Below are positions 26,219 through 34,716 of a DNA stretch of 64,000 bases, piece by piece. The stretch's first letter is position 1. Each line of letters opens with the position of its first letter. A program made the position numbers and the translations under genes. Below the pieces are notes generated by a model. That model was not told where the DNA came from and did no database searches. It worked only from the letters and a program-made list of their open reading frames with translations. The DNA comes from Micromonospora sonchi (lineage in GTDB: Bacteria > Actinomycetota > Actinomycetes > Mycobacteriales > Micromonosporaceae), in assembly GCF_014646235.1 (NCBI RefSeq), contig NZ_BMNB01000002.1, positions 276,112 through 340,111 of the forward strand, written 5' to 3'.

Positions 26219-27099
26219 CCACAGTGGCCGACCGTCCGGCGGCGCCCGCGCGCCGCGGCGACCGCGGTCCGCGCACCCTCGCCACCCGTTTCCTGGGGTA
26301 CGCGGTCCTGGTCTTCTTCTCGCTGGTCTTCCTCTACCCGTTCGTCATCCAGATCGGCAACTCGTTCAAGACCGAGCCCGACGCCGCGGCCAACCCGCTG
26401 TCGCCGATCCCCGATTCGATCGTGCTCGACGGGTTCGTACGGATCTTCGCCGGCACCAACTTCCCGCTCTGGCTCGGCAACTCGCTGCTGGTGACGGTGG
26501 TGGTCACCGCCGGGCGGGTCTTCTTCTGCTCGCTCGCCGGGTACGCCCTGGCCCGGCTGCGCTTCCGCGGACGCTCCGGGCTCTTCGCGGCGGTCATCGC
26601 GGTGATGGCGGTACCGGGTGTGGTGCTGCTGATCCCGAAGTTCCTGGTGCTCAACCAGCTCGGCATCTACAACAGCTACACCGCGCTGATCGTGCCGCTG
26701 CTCGCCGACGCCGCCGGCGTGTTCATCATGAAGCAGTTCTTCGAGTCGATCCCGGTCAGCGTCGAGGAGGCGGCCCGCATCGACGGCGCGAGCATCTTCC
26801 GTACCTTCTGGTCGGTGGTGCTGCCGATGGCGAAGCCGGCGCTGATCACGCTGACCATCCTCTCCTTCCAGGGCTCCTGGAACGAGTTCCCGCACAGTCT
26901 GGTCGCCGTGCAGGACCCGAGCCTGTTCACCCTGCCCCGGGGCCTCGCCGACCTGGTCAGCGGCTCACTGGGCAAGGGCACCCAGTACCCCCTCAAACTC
27001 GGCGCCGCCCTGCTCGCCACCATCCCCGTCGCCATCATCTTCGTGATCTTCCAACGCTACTTCGTCCGCGACGCCAACGAAGGCGCCGACAAAACCTGA
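26215..27099 (+). CDS. Carbohydrate ABC transporter permease (MalG type)
   Basis: The 294-residue protein has six hydrophobic segments and EAA loop VEEAARIDGASIFRTFWSVVLPMAKP near residue 182. Its start overlaps the MalF-type gene as ATGA. It completes the importer encoded from 23768; no ATPase is encoded nearby. A 24-bp-arm hairpin repeat begins 16 bp after its stop and may serve as terminator. Confidence 0.92.
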   Translation: MTTVADRPAAPARRGDRGPRTLATRFLGYAVLVFFSLVFLYPFVIQIGNSFKTEPDAAANPLSPIPDSIVLDGFVRIFAGTNFPLWLGNSLLVTVVVTAGRVFFCSLAGYALARLRFRGRSGLFAAVIAVMAVPGVVLLIPKFLVLNQLGIYNSYTALIVPLLADAAGVFIMKQFFESIPVSVEEAARIDGASIFRTFWSVVLPMAKPALITLTILSFQGSWNEFPHSLVAVQDPSLFTLPRGLADLVSGSLGKGTQYPLKLGAALLATIPVAIIFVIFQRYFVRDANEGADKT

Positions 27100-27114
27100 C
27101 CCCACCCACCCACC

Positions 27115-27173
27115 GTTGATCATGAGGTTAGCGGCAGTCTAGAGCAACAACTGCCGCCAACCTCATGATCAAC
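27115..27173. repeat. Long hairpin repeat family, copy 1
   Basis: A 24-bp arm starting GTTGATCATGAGGTTAGCGG (27115-27138) pairs with its complement at 27150-27173 with one mismatch around an 11-base loop. The identical left arm recurs at 55742. It follows a gene end and can act as a terminator. Confidence 0.75.
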
Positions 27174-27256
27174 AGGGTCTGGGTGGGACGGTGACCTCGC
27201 TCGACGGGTTTTCAAGCCTTGGACGGCGAAGGAGCGGTATCGCCCGGCGCGTGATC

Positions 27257-27901
27257 TCAGGCGGGACAGTTGTTGCTGGTCAGCCGCACGGTGTACTCGG
27301 CGTCGTCGTGGGTGATGCCGGAGGGCTGCCCGTCGAACCAGGTCTCCACCTTCTCCCAACCCCGGCGCTGCTCGTAGTGCAGGTGCGGCGCGCCGGAGTT
27401 GCCGGTGCTGCCGATCCGGCCGAGCTGCTCGCCCTGAGCGACCCGCTGCCCGACCTCCACCAGTGGCGGTTCGAGCAGGTGCAGGTACTGGGTCTCCCAC
27501 CGGCCGCCGTGGTCGATCTTCACCCAGTAGCCGCCGCCGCGACCCCGAGGGCCGTCCGGGTTGTCGGGGGTACGCCCACCGAGGGAACCGTTGATCCCGG
27601 CCACGGTGACGGTGCCCGCGTACGAGGCGAGCACCGGCTGGCCCCACGGGTCGCCGTCGAGGGGGAAGAAGTCCACGTCGTACTCGCCGTGCCCGGGGTA
27701 GGTGCCGATCTGCCACGTCTCGCCGCAGCCGACGGGCATCTGGAACAAGGGTCGCGGACCCGCCGGCAACAGCTGCGGCACCGCGAACACGGCAGCGGCG
27801 ACGAGCACCCCGACCGCACCGACGACAAGCATCAGGCGCAGCAGGCGTCTGCGGCTACGGCGGTGGGATCGGGGGTGGTCGGTCGTCACGGCCCAGAGCA
27901 T
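27257..27901 (-). CDS. Membrane-anchored M23 family peptidase
   Basis: The ~214-residue protein has a basic cytoplasmic start (HRRSRRRLLRL), one membrane segment (about residues 23-45) and an external LytM/M23 domain. HGEYDVDFF supplies the first His/Asp zinc ligands and GAPHLHYEQR the HxH motif, so the metallopeptidase site is complete and it may cleave peptidoglycan cross-bridges. Start choice among 27916, ATG 27901 and GTG 27889 is unclear because no RBS stands out. It follows the universal stress protein gene by 31 bp. Confidence 0.82.
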   Translation of the reverse strand: MLWAVTTDHPRSHRRSRRRLLRLMLVVGAVGVLVAAAVFAVPQLLPAGPRPLFQMPVGCGETWQIGTYPGHGEYDVDFFPLDGDPWGQPVLASYAGTVTVAGINGSLGGRTPDNPDGPRGRGGGYWVKIDHGGRWETQYLHLLEPPLVEVGQRVAQGEQLGRIGSTGNSGAPHLHYEQRRGWEKVETWFDGQPSGITHDDAEYTVRLTSNNCPA

Positions 27902-27932
27902 GGCAGACGCCGGCAAGACGCCGCCGCAGGGC

Positions 27933-28397
27933 TCAGCCCGGCAGGGCCGGCACGGCGGTACCGGTGGGCGTCGGGGCTGGCACCGGAATCACGACGACGG
28001 GGCAGGTGGCCTTGCGTACGCACTCCTCGCTCACCGAACCGAGCACGGTGTGCCGCAGCCGGCCGTGGCCGTGGCTGCCGAGCACCAGCAGGTCGGCCCT
28101 GCGCGCGACGGCGGACAGCACGTCGGCCGGGCGGCCCTCGAGAACCTCGGCGGCCACTGGAATCGCGGATCCGTCCCGGGTGATCGTCGCGATCTCCCGA
28201 GCCAGCAGGGCCTCGGCTCGTTCGTTCTCCTCGACCGGGTTGGGCGCGACCATGGCGCCGCCGTCCAGGCCGTCCCACCGCCAGGCGATGACCGCCTGCA
28301 CGGTGCCATTGCGCTCGGCCGCCTCGCGCGCCGCCCACCGCAGGGCCCGCCGGCCACCATCGGAACCGTCCACACCCACGACGATCAGATAGCTCAT
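27933..28397 (-). CDS. Universal stress protein (UspA family)
   Basis: The 154-residue cytoplasmic protein has one Usp domain: YLIVVGVDGSDGGRRALRWA at the start and the ATP-binding GSHGHGRLRHTVLGSVSEECV near residues 107-127. It matches the G-2x-G-9x-G-S/T signature, so it should bind ATP. GAGGA precedes the ATG at 28397 by 5 bases. Confidence 0.9.
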   Translation of the reverse strand: MSYLIVVGVDGSDGGRRALRWAAREAAERNGTVQAVIAWRWDGLDGGAMVAPNPVEENERAEALLAREIATITRDGSAIPVAAEVLEGRPADVLSAVARRADLLVLGSHGHGRLRHTVLGSVSEECVRKATCPVVVIPVPAPTPTGTAVPALPG

Positions 28398-28581
28398 CGT
28401 CCTCACTCCCTTTCGTCCTCCCTTCCAGTGCAGTCCTGGTACGAGGGTCGGGCCAGCGGCCGAAGTCCCGGTACGCCGGGACCAACGGCCCCGGGCCGGT
28501 CGGTGCCGGCCATCGGTGGCCGGGGCATGCGCCGATCACCGTTGATCGACGACCTTGTGAAGCACCACGATCGCCTGATAG

Positions 28582-28592
28582 ACATCGGATGT
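28582..28592. promoter_or_regulatory. Operator-like palindrome ACATCGGATGT
   Basis: This perfect 5-1-5 inverted repeat is 109 bp before the SDR start. It matches the site at 6640 upstream of the fucosidase operon apart from the central base. Confidence 0.6.
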
Positions 28593-28679
28593 ATCGCCGA
28601 CTCATTGCCATATGACGTTGGGTGGGGAGCGACGGGTGAAGCTGCTGCGAGTGGATGCGCCGGAGGCGGGATCCCCGAA

Positions 28680-28690
28680 ACATCAGACGC
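28680..28690. promoter_or_regulatory. Second operator-like site ACATCAGACGC
   Basis: One half-site is exact and the other degenerate. It begins 98 bp after the first, almost the same spacing as the 6532/6640 pair (108 bp), and shares nine bases (ACATCAGAC plus G) with the 6532 site. It ends 10 bp before the SDR ATG. Confidence 0.45.
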
Positions 28691-28700
28691 TGGCGCCCGC

Positions 28701-29480
28701 ATGACCGGCGTCGACGCCCGGGAGTTCGCCGGCCTGGCGGCGGTGGTCACCGGTGGGGCGTCCGGCATCGGCCTGGCGACCGCCACCCTCCTCGCGGAGC
28801 GAGGCGCCCGGGTCGCGTGCCTGGACCTGAACCCCGAGGCGGTGCCCGCGCCGTTGCTCGGCCTGGCCGCCGACGTGACCGACGACGATTCGGTACGCGC
28901 CGCGATCACCGCCGCGAGCGAGGCGCTCGGCGGCATCGACATCCTGGTCAACAACGCCGCCGTCGGCGCACTGGGCACCGTCGAGACCAACGCCGACGAC
29001 GAGTGGCACCGGGTGCTCGACGTCAACGTGGTGGGCATCGTGCGGGTGACCCGCGCCGCGCTGCCGCACCTGCGCGCCTCGGCGCACGCCGCGATCGTCA
29101 ACATCGGTTCCATCGCCGCCTGGCTCGGCCTGCCCCAGCGTGCGCTCTACAGCGCCAGCAAGGGAGCCGTCCAGGCGCTCACCCTGGCGATGGCCGCCGA
29201 CCACGTCTCCGCCGGCATCCGGGTCAACTGCGTCAACCCGGGCACGGCGGACACCCCCTGGGTGCGTCGCCTGCTCGACGCCGCCGAGGACCCGGCGGCG
29301 GAACTGGCCGCGCTGCGGGCCCGCCAACCCACCGGTCGACTCACCACCGGGCAGGAGGTGGCCGCCGCCGTCGCGTACCTGGCCAGCCCGCTCGCCGGGT
29401 CGACCACCGGCAGCGTGCTCGCCGTCGACGGCGGGATGCACGGTCTGCGGCTGCCCACGCCATCGGCGGGCGCGGCATGA
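28701..29480 (+). CDS. SDR-family dehydrogenase, probably 2-keto-3-deoxy-L-fuconate dehydrogenase
   Basis: The 259-residue classical short-chain dehydrogenase has NAD-binding VTGGASGIGLATA (residues 15-27), NNAA, and catalytic Ser (NIGSIAAW) with YSASK. CLDLNP after beta-2 places an acidic residue where NAD rather than NADP is favoured. The 4-bp overlap with an L-fucose dehydrogenase-like gene and a shared operator with the fucosidase operon suggest the step after fuconate dehydratase. The ATG at 28701 has no clear RBS and sits right after an operator. Confidence 0.78.
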   Translation: MTGVDAREFAGLAAVVTGGASGIGLATATLLAERGARVACLDLNPEAVPAPLLGLAADVTDDDSVRAAITAASEALGGIDILVNNAAVGALGTVETNADDEWHRVLDVNVVGIVRVTRAALPHLRASAHAAIVNIGSIAAWLGLPQRALYSASKGAVQALTLAMAADHVSAGIRVNCVNPGTADTPWVRRLLDAAEDPAAELAALRARQPTGRLTTGQEVAAAVAYLASPLAGSTTGSVLAVDGGMHGLRLPTPSAGAA

Positions 29481-30463
29481 GCGGCGTACGGATCGGACGG
29501 TCGGCGGTGACCGTGAGCCGCCTCGGTCTCGGCTGCGCCCAGCTGGGCAACCTCTACACCGAGATCGACGACGCCGAGGCCGACGCCACCGTGGCGGCCG
29601 CCTGGGAGTGCGGCATCCGCTACTTCGACACCGCGCCGCACTACGGCCTCGGGCTCTCCGAGCGGCGGCTCGGCGCCGCGCTGCGCGCCCGGCCCCGGGA
29701 CGCGTACACGATCAGCACCAAGGTGGGCCGGCTGCTGGTGCCGGATCTCGCCGGGGCCGGCCGCCGCGACCCCGAGGGCTTCCAGGTGCCCGCCGACCAC
29801 CGCCGGGTGTGGGACTTCAGCGCCGACGGGGTACGCCGCAGCCTGGAGTCGAGCCTGACCCGGCTCGGTCTGGACCGGGTCGACCTGGTGCTCATCCACG
29901 ATCCGGAGGACCATCAGCAGGCGGCCCTGGATCAGGCGTACCCGGCCCTGCACGAGTTGCGGGCCCAGGGCATGGTCGGCGCGATCGGGGTCGGCACGAA
30001 GCACTGGCAGGCGCTGCACCGGTTCGTCGTCGAGACCGACGTCGACGCGGTCATGGTCGCCGGCCGGTACACGCTGCTGGAACAGCCGGCGCTGCACGCG
30101 CTGCTGCCGGAGTGTCAGCGTCGCGGCGTGTCCGTGCTCAATGTGGGCGTCTTCAACAGCGGTCTGCTGGCCGTGCCGCGTCCGCACGCCGGCCTGCACT
30201 ACGAGTACGCCCACGTGCCGCCTCCGGTGCTTCAGCGGGTACAGGCGATCGTCGCGGTCTGCGACCGACACGGCACGACCCTGCCGGCTGCCGCGCTAGC
30301 CTTCGCCGCCGCCCACCCGGCGGTCGCCGCCGTGGTCGTCGGTGCCGACCACCCCGAGCAGGTACGCCGCAACGCCGCCCTGCTGGCCGCCCCACCCCCA
30401 CCCGAGGAGTTCTGGTCCGACCTGGTCGCCGAAGGCCTGGTGCAAGGAAGGGCCCCCTATTAA
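29477..30463 (+). CDS. Aldo/keto reductase, probable L-fucose (D-threo-aldose) 1-dehydrogenase
   Basis: The 328-residue TIM-barrel oxidoreductase has the AKR tetrad: Asp and Tyr in FDTAPHYG, Lys in STKVGR and His in LIHDPEDH. GLGLSERRLGAAL and DADTHR-like VPADHRRVWDFS segments are characteristic of D-threo-aldose 1-dehydrogenases that oxidise L-fucose to its lactone. It is translationally coupled to the SDR by ATGA. The last residues (QGRAPY) and the stop come from an interspersed repeat. Confidence 0.82.
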   Translation: MSGVRIGRSAVTVSRLGLGCAQLGNLYTEIDDAEADATVAAAWECGIRYFDTAPHYGLGLSERRLGAALRARPRDAYTISTKVGRLLVPDLAGAGRRDPEGFQVPADHRRVWDFSADGVRRSLESSLTRLGLDRVDLVLIHDPEDHQQAALDQAYPALHELRAQGMVGAIGVGTKHWQALHRFVVETDVDAVMVAGRYTLLEQPALHALLPECQRRGVSVLNVGVFNSGLLAVPRPHAGLHYEYAHVPPPVLQRVQAIVAVCDRHGTTLPAAALAFAAAHPAVAAVVVGADHPEQVRRNAALLAAPPPPEEFWSDLVAEGLVQGRAPY

Positions 30464-30497
30464 CGCCTCCGGTAGAGGAAGGGCCCCTTTTTAACAC
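30441..30497. repeat. Interspersed GGGGCCCC/GTTAA repeat, copy 2 (inverted)
   Basis: On the minus strand it reads like copies 1 and 3: GTTAAAAAGGGGCCCTTCCT, then CTACCGGAGGCGTTAATAG, then GGGGCCCTTCCTTGCAC. It overlaps the last seven codons of the aldo/keto reductase and supplies its TAA. It lies between convergent genes and can form paired hairpins. Confidence 0.75.
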
Positions 30498-30506
30498 CTG
30501 CTCAGG

Positions 30507-30959
30507 TCAGCGGACCGGGCCGATCGCCGGGCCCGCCTTGCGGACCGACCGGCGCACCGCGCAGCCCGGGTCACCGGGCCGGCCGGGTCCCACCACGTCA
30601 CCGCGTACGTCGGAGACGATGGTGGCGAGCAGCTCGCGGCTGTGTTGCAGCGACTCGATCTTCTCGGTCAGCAGGTCCAACTCGCCTTCTAGGGTGTCGG
30701 CCAGGCGGGCGCGGTCGGCCGGCTCGTCGGGGATCACCGCGCGCCCGTCCAGCAGGAACTTCAGCGCCTCACCGACCACACCGGAGGGCAGCGCGGCCGA
30801 GAGCATGCACCGGATGCGGGCCACCCGGTCCACGTCGGACTCCTGGTAGATCCGGTATCCCGAGTCGGTGCGCACGGGCGCCAGCAGGCCCTGTTCCTCG
30901 TAGTAGCGCAGCATCCGCACCGATGCCCCGGTCCGCGCGCTCAAGTCTCCGATCCGCAT
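30507..30959 (-). CDS. MerR-family regulator, divergent from MFS efflux gene
   Basis: The 150-residue regulator begins RIGDLSARTGASVRMLRYYEEQGLL, the MerR HTH, followed by the second wing SGYRIYQESDVDRVARIRCML. A dimerisation helix TLEGELDLLTEKIESLQHSRELL follows, with no Cys cluster, so it senses an organic signal or binds none. ATG at 30959 lies 4 bp from the palindrome TTGAC-n6-GTCAA. It likely controls the divergent exporter at 31001. Confidence 0.9.
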   Translation of the reverse strand: MRIGDLSARTGASVRMLRYYEEQGLLAPVRTDSGYRIYQESDVDRVARIRCMLSAALPSGVVGEALKFLLDGRAVIPDEPADRARLADTLEGELDLLTEKIESLQHSRELLATIVSDVRGDVVGPGRPGDPGCAVRRSVRKAGPAIGPVR

Positions 30960-30962
30960 CAC

Positions 30963-30978
30963 TTGACTCTAACGTCAA
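30963..30978. promoter_or_regulatory. MerR operator and promoter of the MFS gene
   Basis: TTGACTCTAACGTCAA is a perfect 5-6-5 inverted repeat. On the plus strand its first hexamer can be the -35 of the MFS promoter, with GCTTTA near 30985 as -10. This is the usual location for a MerR activator, between promoter elements. Confidence 0.65.
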
Positions 30979-31000
30979 TGTGAGGCTTTAGCGTCCGCCC

Positions 31001-32173
31001 GTGATCCTTTACGTGCTTCTCGTCTGCTCGTTCGCCGTGGCCACCGCCGAGTTCGTGCTGGTCGGCCTCCTCCCCCAGGTCGCCGCCGACCTGGGGGTGT
31101 CGGTACCCGCCGCCGGGCAACTGGTCACCGCGTACATGATCGTGGTGACCGTGGGCGGTCCGGTGGCCGCCGTGCTGACCCGCCGGCTGCCGCGCCGGGA
31201 ACTACTGGCCGGCACCATGGCGCTGGCCACCGTGTCGGCGGTGGCCAGCGCGATGGCCACGTCGTACGCCATGTTGTTGTCGGCCCGGCTCGGTTCGGCG
31301 CTGGCCCAGGCGCTGTTCATGGCGGTGGCCTCCCAGGTCGCGATGGCCGCCGTGCCGCCCGAGCGACAGACCGTCGCGGTGGCCCGGATCTTCGGCGGGT
31401 TCGCCCTGGCCACCGTGCTCGGTCTGCCGCTGGGCAGCCTGATCGGTGAGGCGTACGGCTGGCCGGTCACCTTCGTGGTGGTGGCCGGGATGGCCGCCGT
31501 CGGGCTGCTCGGCGTGGTCGTCTTCTGCCCCCGGATCGCCGCTGCGCCGCCGGCCGGGGTCCGGGACAGCGTCGGCGCGCTGGCCCGCCGTCCCGTCCTC
31601 GCCGGCCTCGGCGTCACCCTGCTGGCGCTGACCGGTTTCGTGGCGGCCTTCACCTACGTCGCGCCGATGCTGCGCACCGTCACCGGGCTCAGCCCCGGCT
31701 GGGTCAGCGTCGGCCTGGTCGGCTACGGCCTGGGCACCGTCGCCGGCAACCTGCTCGCCAGCCGGGTACGCCCCGACGCGATCACCCGCCGCCTGCCGCT
31801 CGCCGTCGGCGCGCTGGCCCTGATTCTGCTCGCGCAGCCGCTCCTGCTGCCGGTGCCACCGCTGGCACTGGTCGGCCTGGCCCTGCTGGGGGCGGCGGCG
31901 TTCCTGGTCGTACCCCTGGTCCAGACCTGGCTGATGGGCCAGGTCGACGCCGCCACCACCGGCCTGGTCGCCGCGGTCAACATCTCCGTCGCCGGCGCCG
32001 CCGGAGCCCTCGGCGCCGCGCTCGGCGGCGCGGTGCTCACGGTCGGTCTCGGCCCGGCCTGGATCGGGCCGGTCGCCGCCGTCTCCGTCCTCGCCGCGAC
32101 CACCGTCGCCGCCGGCATCGCCCGGGCGTCGTCGGCGCACGGGGCTTCGTCAAGGGCACTGCTCAGGCGATGA
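31001..32173 (+). CDS. MFS transporter (DHA1/AraJ-like efflux)
   Basis: The 390-residue protein has 12 hydrophobic segments. FVLVGLLPQVAADLGVSVPAAGQLVTAYMIVV at residues 18-49 is typical of AraJ/chloramphenicol-efflux DHA1 exporters, with motif A-like VLTRRLPRREL after TM2. GTG at 31001 fits the promoter downstream of the MerR operator. A drug or sugar exporter induced through MerR is the likely role; the substrate cannot be read. Confidence 0.85.
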   Translation: MILYVLLVCSFAVATAEFVLVGLLPQVAADLGVSVPAAGQLVTAYMIVVTVGGPVAAVLTRRLPRRELLAGTMALATVSAVASAMATSYAMLLSARLGSALAQALFMAVASQVAMAAVPPERQTVAVARIFGGFALATVLGLPLGSLIGEAYGWPVTFVVVAGMAAVGLLGVVVFCPRIAAAPPAGVRDSVGALARRPVLAGLGVTLLALTGFVAAFTYVAPMLRTVTGLSPGWVSVGLVGYGLGTVAGNLLASRVRPDAITRRLPLAVGALALILLAQPLLLPVPPLALVGLALLGAAAFLVVPLVQTWLMGQVDAATTGLVAAVNISVAGAAGALGAALGGAVLTVGLGPAWIGPVAAVSVLAATTVAAGIARASSAHGASSRALLRR

Positions 32174-32230
32174 CGTGGGTGGAGAGCAAACCCTTTGCGG
32201 CTGACGGGGTGGGGGTGTTTCGATCAGCGT

Positions 32231-33100
32231 GTGTCGACTGTGATGAACACACCGGGTGTCGATGGGTTGGACGAGGTCGTGCGCGTGCTGCGCCAGTGGC
32301 AGCACGACGGGGCACCGATGCAGTTGCATCCGGGGGACCTGGGCTGGTACTGGCGGTTCGGAGCGGAGACGACGGCCGGTGCGCTCCGGACCTGGGGCCG
32401 CGACGGAGAGATCCTCGCCCTCGGGCTGCTGGACGGTCCCGGCCTGCTGCGACTGGCGATCGCCCCCGACGCCGGTCACGACGAGGAACTGGCCCGTCGG
32501 ATGGTCGCCGACGTGACGCAGCCGGAACGCGGCGTCCTTCCACAGGGGAGCGTCTGCATCGAGGCGCGGTACGACGGGGTGTTCCGCGACCTGCTGCTCG
32601 TCGACGGGTGGAAACTCGACGAGCCGTGGACACCGCTGCGGCGCGACCTCGCGGAGCCCGTGGAAGACTGCGGCGTGCGGATCGAGGCGATCGGCCCGGA
32701 GCAGGCCCACGTGCGGGCCGACGTGCAGCGCGCGGCGTTCGACGGGTCGACGTTCACCGACGAGCGGTGGCATGCGATGGCCACCGGCTCGCCGTACGCC
32801 GAGGCTCGGTGCCTGGTCGCCTACGACGGCCACGGCGTCGCGGTGGCGGGCACCACGGTGTGGTCGGCTGGTCCGGGTCGGCCCGGGTTGCTCGAACCGA
32901 TGGGCGTGCACCGCGAGCATCGCGGTCACGGCTACGGCACGGCGATCACCGTCGCCGCCGCGGCCGCCCTGGGGGACATGGGCTCGTCGAGCGCGATCGT
33001 GTGCGCCGAAAGCGCCAACGCCGGCGCCGTCGCCACCTACCGGTCCGCCGGCTTCGAACAGCTACCCGACGTACGGGACCTGCGTCGTCGGAGCGGTTGA
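32231..33100 (+). CDS. GNAT family N-acetyltransferase (two GNAT-like halves)
   Basis: The ~289-residue protein has a weakly conserved N-terminal half (GEILALGLLDGPGLLRLAIAPD) and a C-terminal GNAT domain. The latter has LLEPMGVHREHRGHGYGTAITVAAAAAL, the acetyl-CoA pyrophosphate loop with R-G-H-G-Y-G, followed by AESANAGAVATYRSAGFE. It probably arose by duplication, with the first domain now structural. GTG 32231, GTG 32240 and ATG 32243 are all possible starts and none has a strong RBS. The substrate is unknown. Confidence 0.82.
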   Translation: MSTVMNTPGVDGLDEVVRVLRQWQHDGAPMQLHPGDLGWYWRFGAETTAGALRTWGRDGEILALGLLDGPGLLRLAIAPDAGHDEELARRMVADVTQPERGVLPQGSVCIEARYDGVFRDLLLVDGWKLDEPWTPLRRDLAEPVEDCGVRIEAIGPEQAHVRADVQRAAFDGSTFTDERWHAMATGSPYAEARCLVAYDGHGVAVAGTTVWSAGPGRPGLLEPMGVHREHRGHGYGTAITVAAAAALGDMGSSSAIVCAESANAGAVATYRSAGFEQLPDVRDLRRRSG

Positions 33101-33261
33101 GTCGGGCCGGTGGCTGTCGCGGCGCCTTGTGCTGTGCGCGGCCCTGTCGAGCTGAGAGCACAAACGGATCGCGGCGACCGGTTCCTTCGCGAAGACGGCC
33201 TGTTCTGCGGCGCCGGCGGGACGACCGACGACGCGGTCGGGCAGCCGATCGGCCGAGGGCC

Positions 33262-33292
33262 GCGATAGCGCAAACGGATCAGCTCGACAGGC
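33262..33292. repeat. CAAACGGATCAGCTC repeat, copy 1
   Basis: GCGATAGCGCAAACGGATCA followed by GCTCGACAGGC matches 34717-34747 and 40941-40973 with few changes. All three copies end at AGGC, which suggests a defined element edge. Confidence 0.65.
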
Positions 33293-33333
33293 TGTGGGGC
33301 GGACGCAGGACTACTGCTCCCTGAAAGGGCGTG

Positions 33334-33367
33334 ATGTCACAGAGACATAATTATGTCTCTGTGACAT
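33334..33367. repeat. Perfect 34-bp palindrome, copy 1
   Basis: ATGTCACAGAGACATAA joined to its exact reverse complement forms a loop-free palindrome. About 40 bp before it and about 25 bp after it also resemble the flanks of the 34623 copy, so the repeated unit is at least 100 bp. It precedes the phosphotransferase gene. Confidence 0.8.
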
Positions 33368-33559
33368 ACCTCAGTTGAGGGATGCACCTCCGGCGATTGG
33401 CCCCCGCGCCCTGCGCCGTCCAACACTGTCACCGTTCCGCACTCGACCACCGGGTGCCGACAACGGTCAGGGAGTTTCGCGCATCAGCGGTCCGACCGCT
33501 ATGGTCCGCCGTAAGCGGCGGCCAGACGGTCGACGTCCTCGACCTCTGCTGAGGTGACG

Positions 33560-34561
33560 GTGAAGCGGACGTTCTTGCAGGCGGACGAGTTTCGCGACCT
33601 GGTGGCGGACCAGTTCGGCGGTGACCGCCGGATCGTCACGCTGGACCGGCTGACGGGCGGCACCAAGAAGGGCGTCTATCGGCTACGCCTCGACGACCGA
33701 ACGCAGATGATCGTCTACGTGTGGGCGGCCGGGGAGAACTACTGGCCGCCGTCGCCGACCGTCCCGGACGACCCGTTCACCGACGCCTCCGGCGCGGAAC
33801 TGTTCGCCGCCAATCACGCGGCGCTCGCCGCCGTCGACGTGCGGATTCCACGGCTCCTGATGCTCGACCGCGACCGCCGCTACCTCGATGCCGACGTCGC
33901 CCTGCTTGAGGATGCGGGCAGGGTGAAGCTGGAAGCTCTGCTGGAACGTGATCCGGCCGCCGCCGCCAGGCCACTCTCCGCGCTCGGTGACGCGCTACGT
34001 CGGATGCACACCACGCTCGGCGCGAACTACGGCAAGCTCGCCGCCATCGAGCGTGGCGCGGCTAACCAGAGCCGACGCACCGAGGACATCATCGTGGACC
34101 GGGCGCTCAGCCACCTCCAGGCCACGGCCGTCCGCGACTCTCGGCTCGCCGAGGCACACGATCGGATCACCGCACACGTACGCCAACTCCGTGACGCGGT
34201 CACCGAACGCCGGACGTACGGGCTGGTGCATGGCGAACTCGGACCGGATCACGTCCTCGTCACGCCCGACGGCGAACCCGTGATGATCGATATCGAGGGC
34301 CTGACGTACTTCGACGTCGAATGGGAGCATGCCTGGCTGCGGATGCGCTTCGGCGACGCCTATCCGCTGCTGCGCCCCGTCGATCTCGACCCGCACCGGC
34401 TGGAACTCTACCGATACGCGCAGGTGCTCTCGCTGATCGAGGGCCCGCTGCGGATCGCGGACACCGACTTCCCGAACCGGCAGTGGATGCTGGATCTGGC
34501 CGAGTGGAACATCAACAAGGCGTTGGCTGCCCTTCGACCGACCACCTCATCCCGTCTGTAA
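33560..34561 (+). CDS. APH-family phosphotransferase-like protein
   Basis: The ~333-residue protein has a kinase-like fold. The catalytic loop is changed from HxDxxxxN to HGELGPDHVLV, followed by VMIDIEGLTYFDVEWEHAWLRMRF, where the usual metal Asp is retained in MIDIEG. With Glu-Leu-Gly for Asp-Ile-His and His for Asn, catalysis may differ. GTG at 33560 has GAGG about 6 bases upstream and is chosen over GTG 33554. Palindromic repeats with similar flanks lie on both sides, so the gene may have moved as a unit. Confidence 0.72.
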   Translation: MKRTFLQADEFRDLVADQFGGDRRIVTLDRLTGGTKKGVYRLRLDDRTQMIVYVWAAGENYWPPSPTVPDDPFTDASGAELFAANHAALAAVDVRIPRLLMLDRDRRYLDADVALLEDAGRVKLEALLERDPAAAARPLSALGDALRRMHTTLGANYGKLAAIERGAANQSRRTEDIIVDRALSHLQATAVRDSRLAEAHDRITAHVRQLRDAVTERRTYGLVHGELGPDHVLVTPDGEPVMIDIEGLTYFDVEWEHAWLRMRFGDAYPLLRPVDLDPHRLELYRYAQVLSLIEGPLRIADTDFPNRQWMLDLAEWNINKALAALRPTTSSRL

Positions 34562-34574
34562 TGTTCCGCAGCGT

Positions 34575-34690
34575 CTCCGGCACCGCCTGGGCCGGATGTA
34601 GGGCTACTACTCACTGAAGGCGTTATTTCACAGAGACATAATTATGTCTGTGTGAAATAACATTGATTGAGGGATGCGCCTCCCACTGGC
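34575..34690. repeat. Palindrome-containing repeat, copy 2 (palindrome 34623-34660)
   Basis: TTATTTCACAGAGACATAAT starts a 38-bp palindrome with one mismatched pair. Its upstream flank GGCCGGATGTAGGGCTACTA and downstream flank TTGAGGGATGCGCCTCC match copy 1 flanks. It lies between convergent gene ends and can fold as a terminator. Confidence 0.75.
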
Positions 34691-34716
34691 TTCAGGAAGT
34701 CGATTGTCCGAGGGGC

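Larger units (their letters stand above)
33101..33553. other. Repeat-rich intergenic region before phosphotransferase
   Basis: About 450 bp carries no credible gene. It contains the CAAACGGATCAGCTCGACAGGC repeat unit (33262-33292), the 34-bp palindrome at 33334-33367, and an AT-poor remainder with a weak CACAAACGGATC echo near 33160. The promoter of the 33560 gene must lie in the last ~180 bp, but no clear hexamers are seen. Confidence 0.6.

Noticed and set aside
33375..33557. 60-codon plus-strand frame before the phosphotransferase
   Set aside because: It has Arg/Pro-rich composition with no RBS or known motif, and it begins inside the repeat flank.
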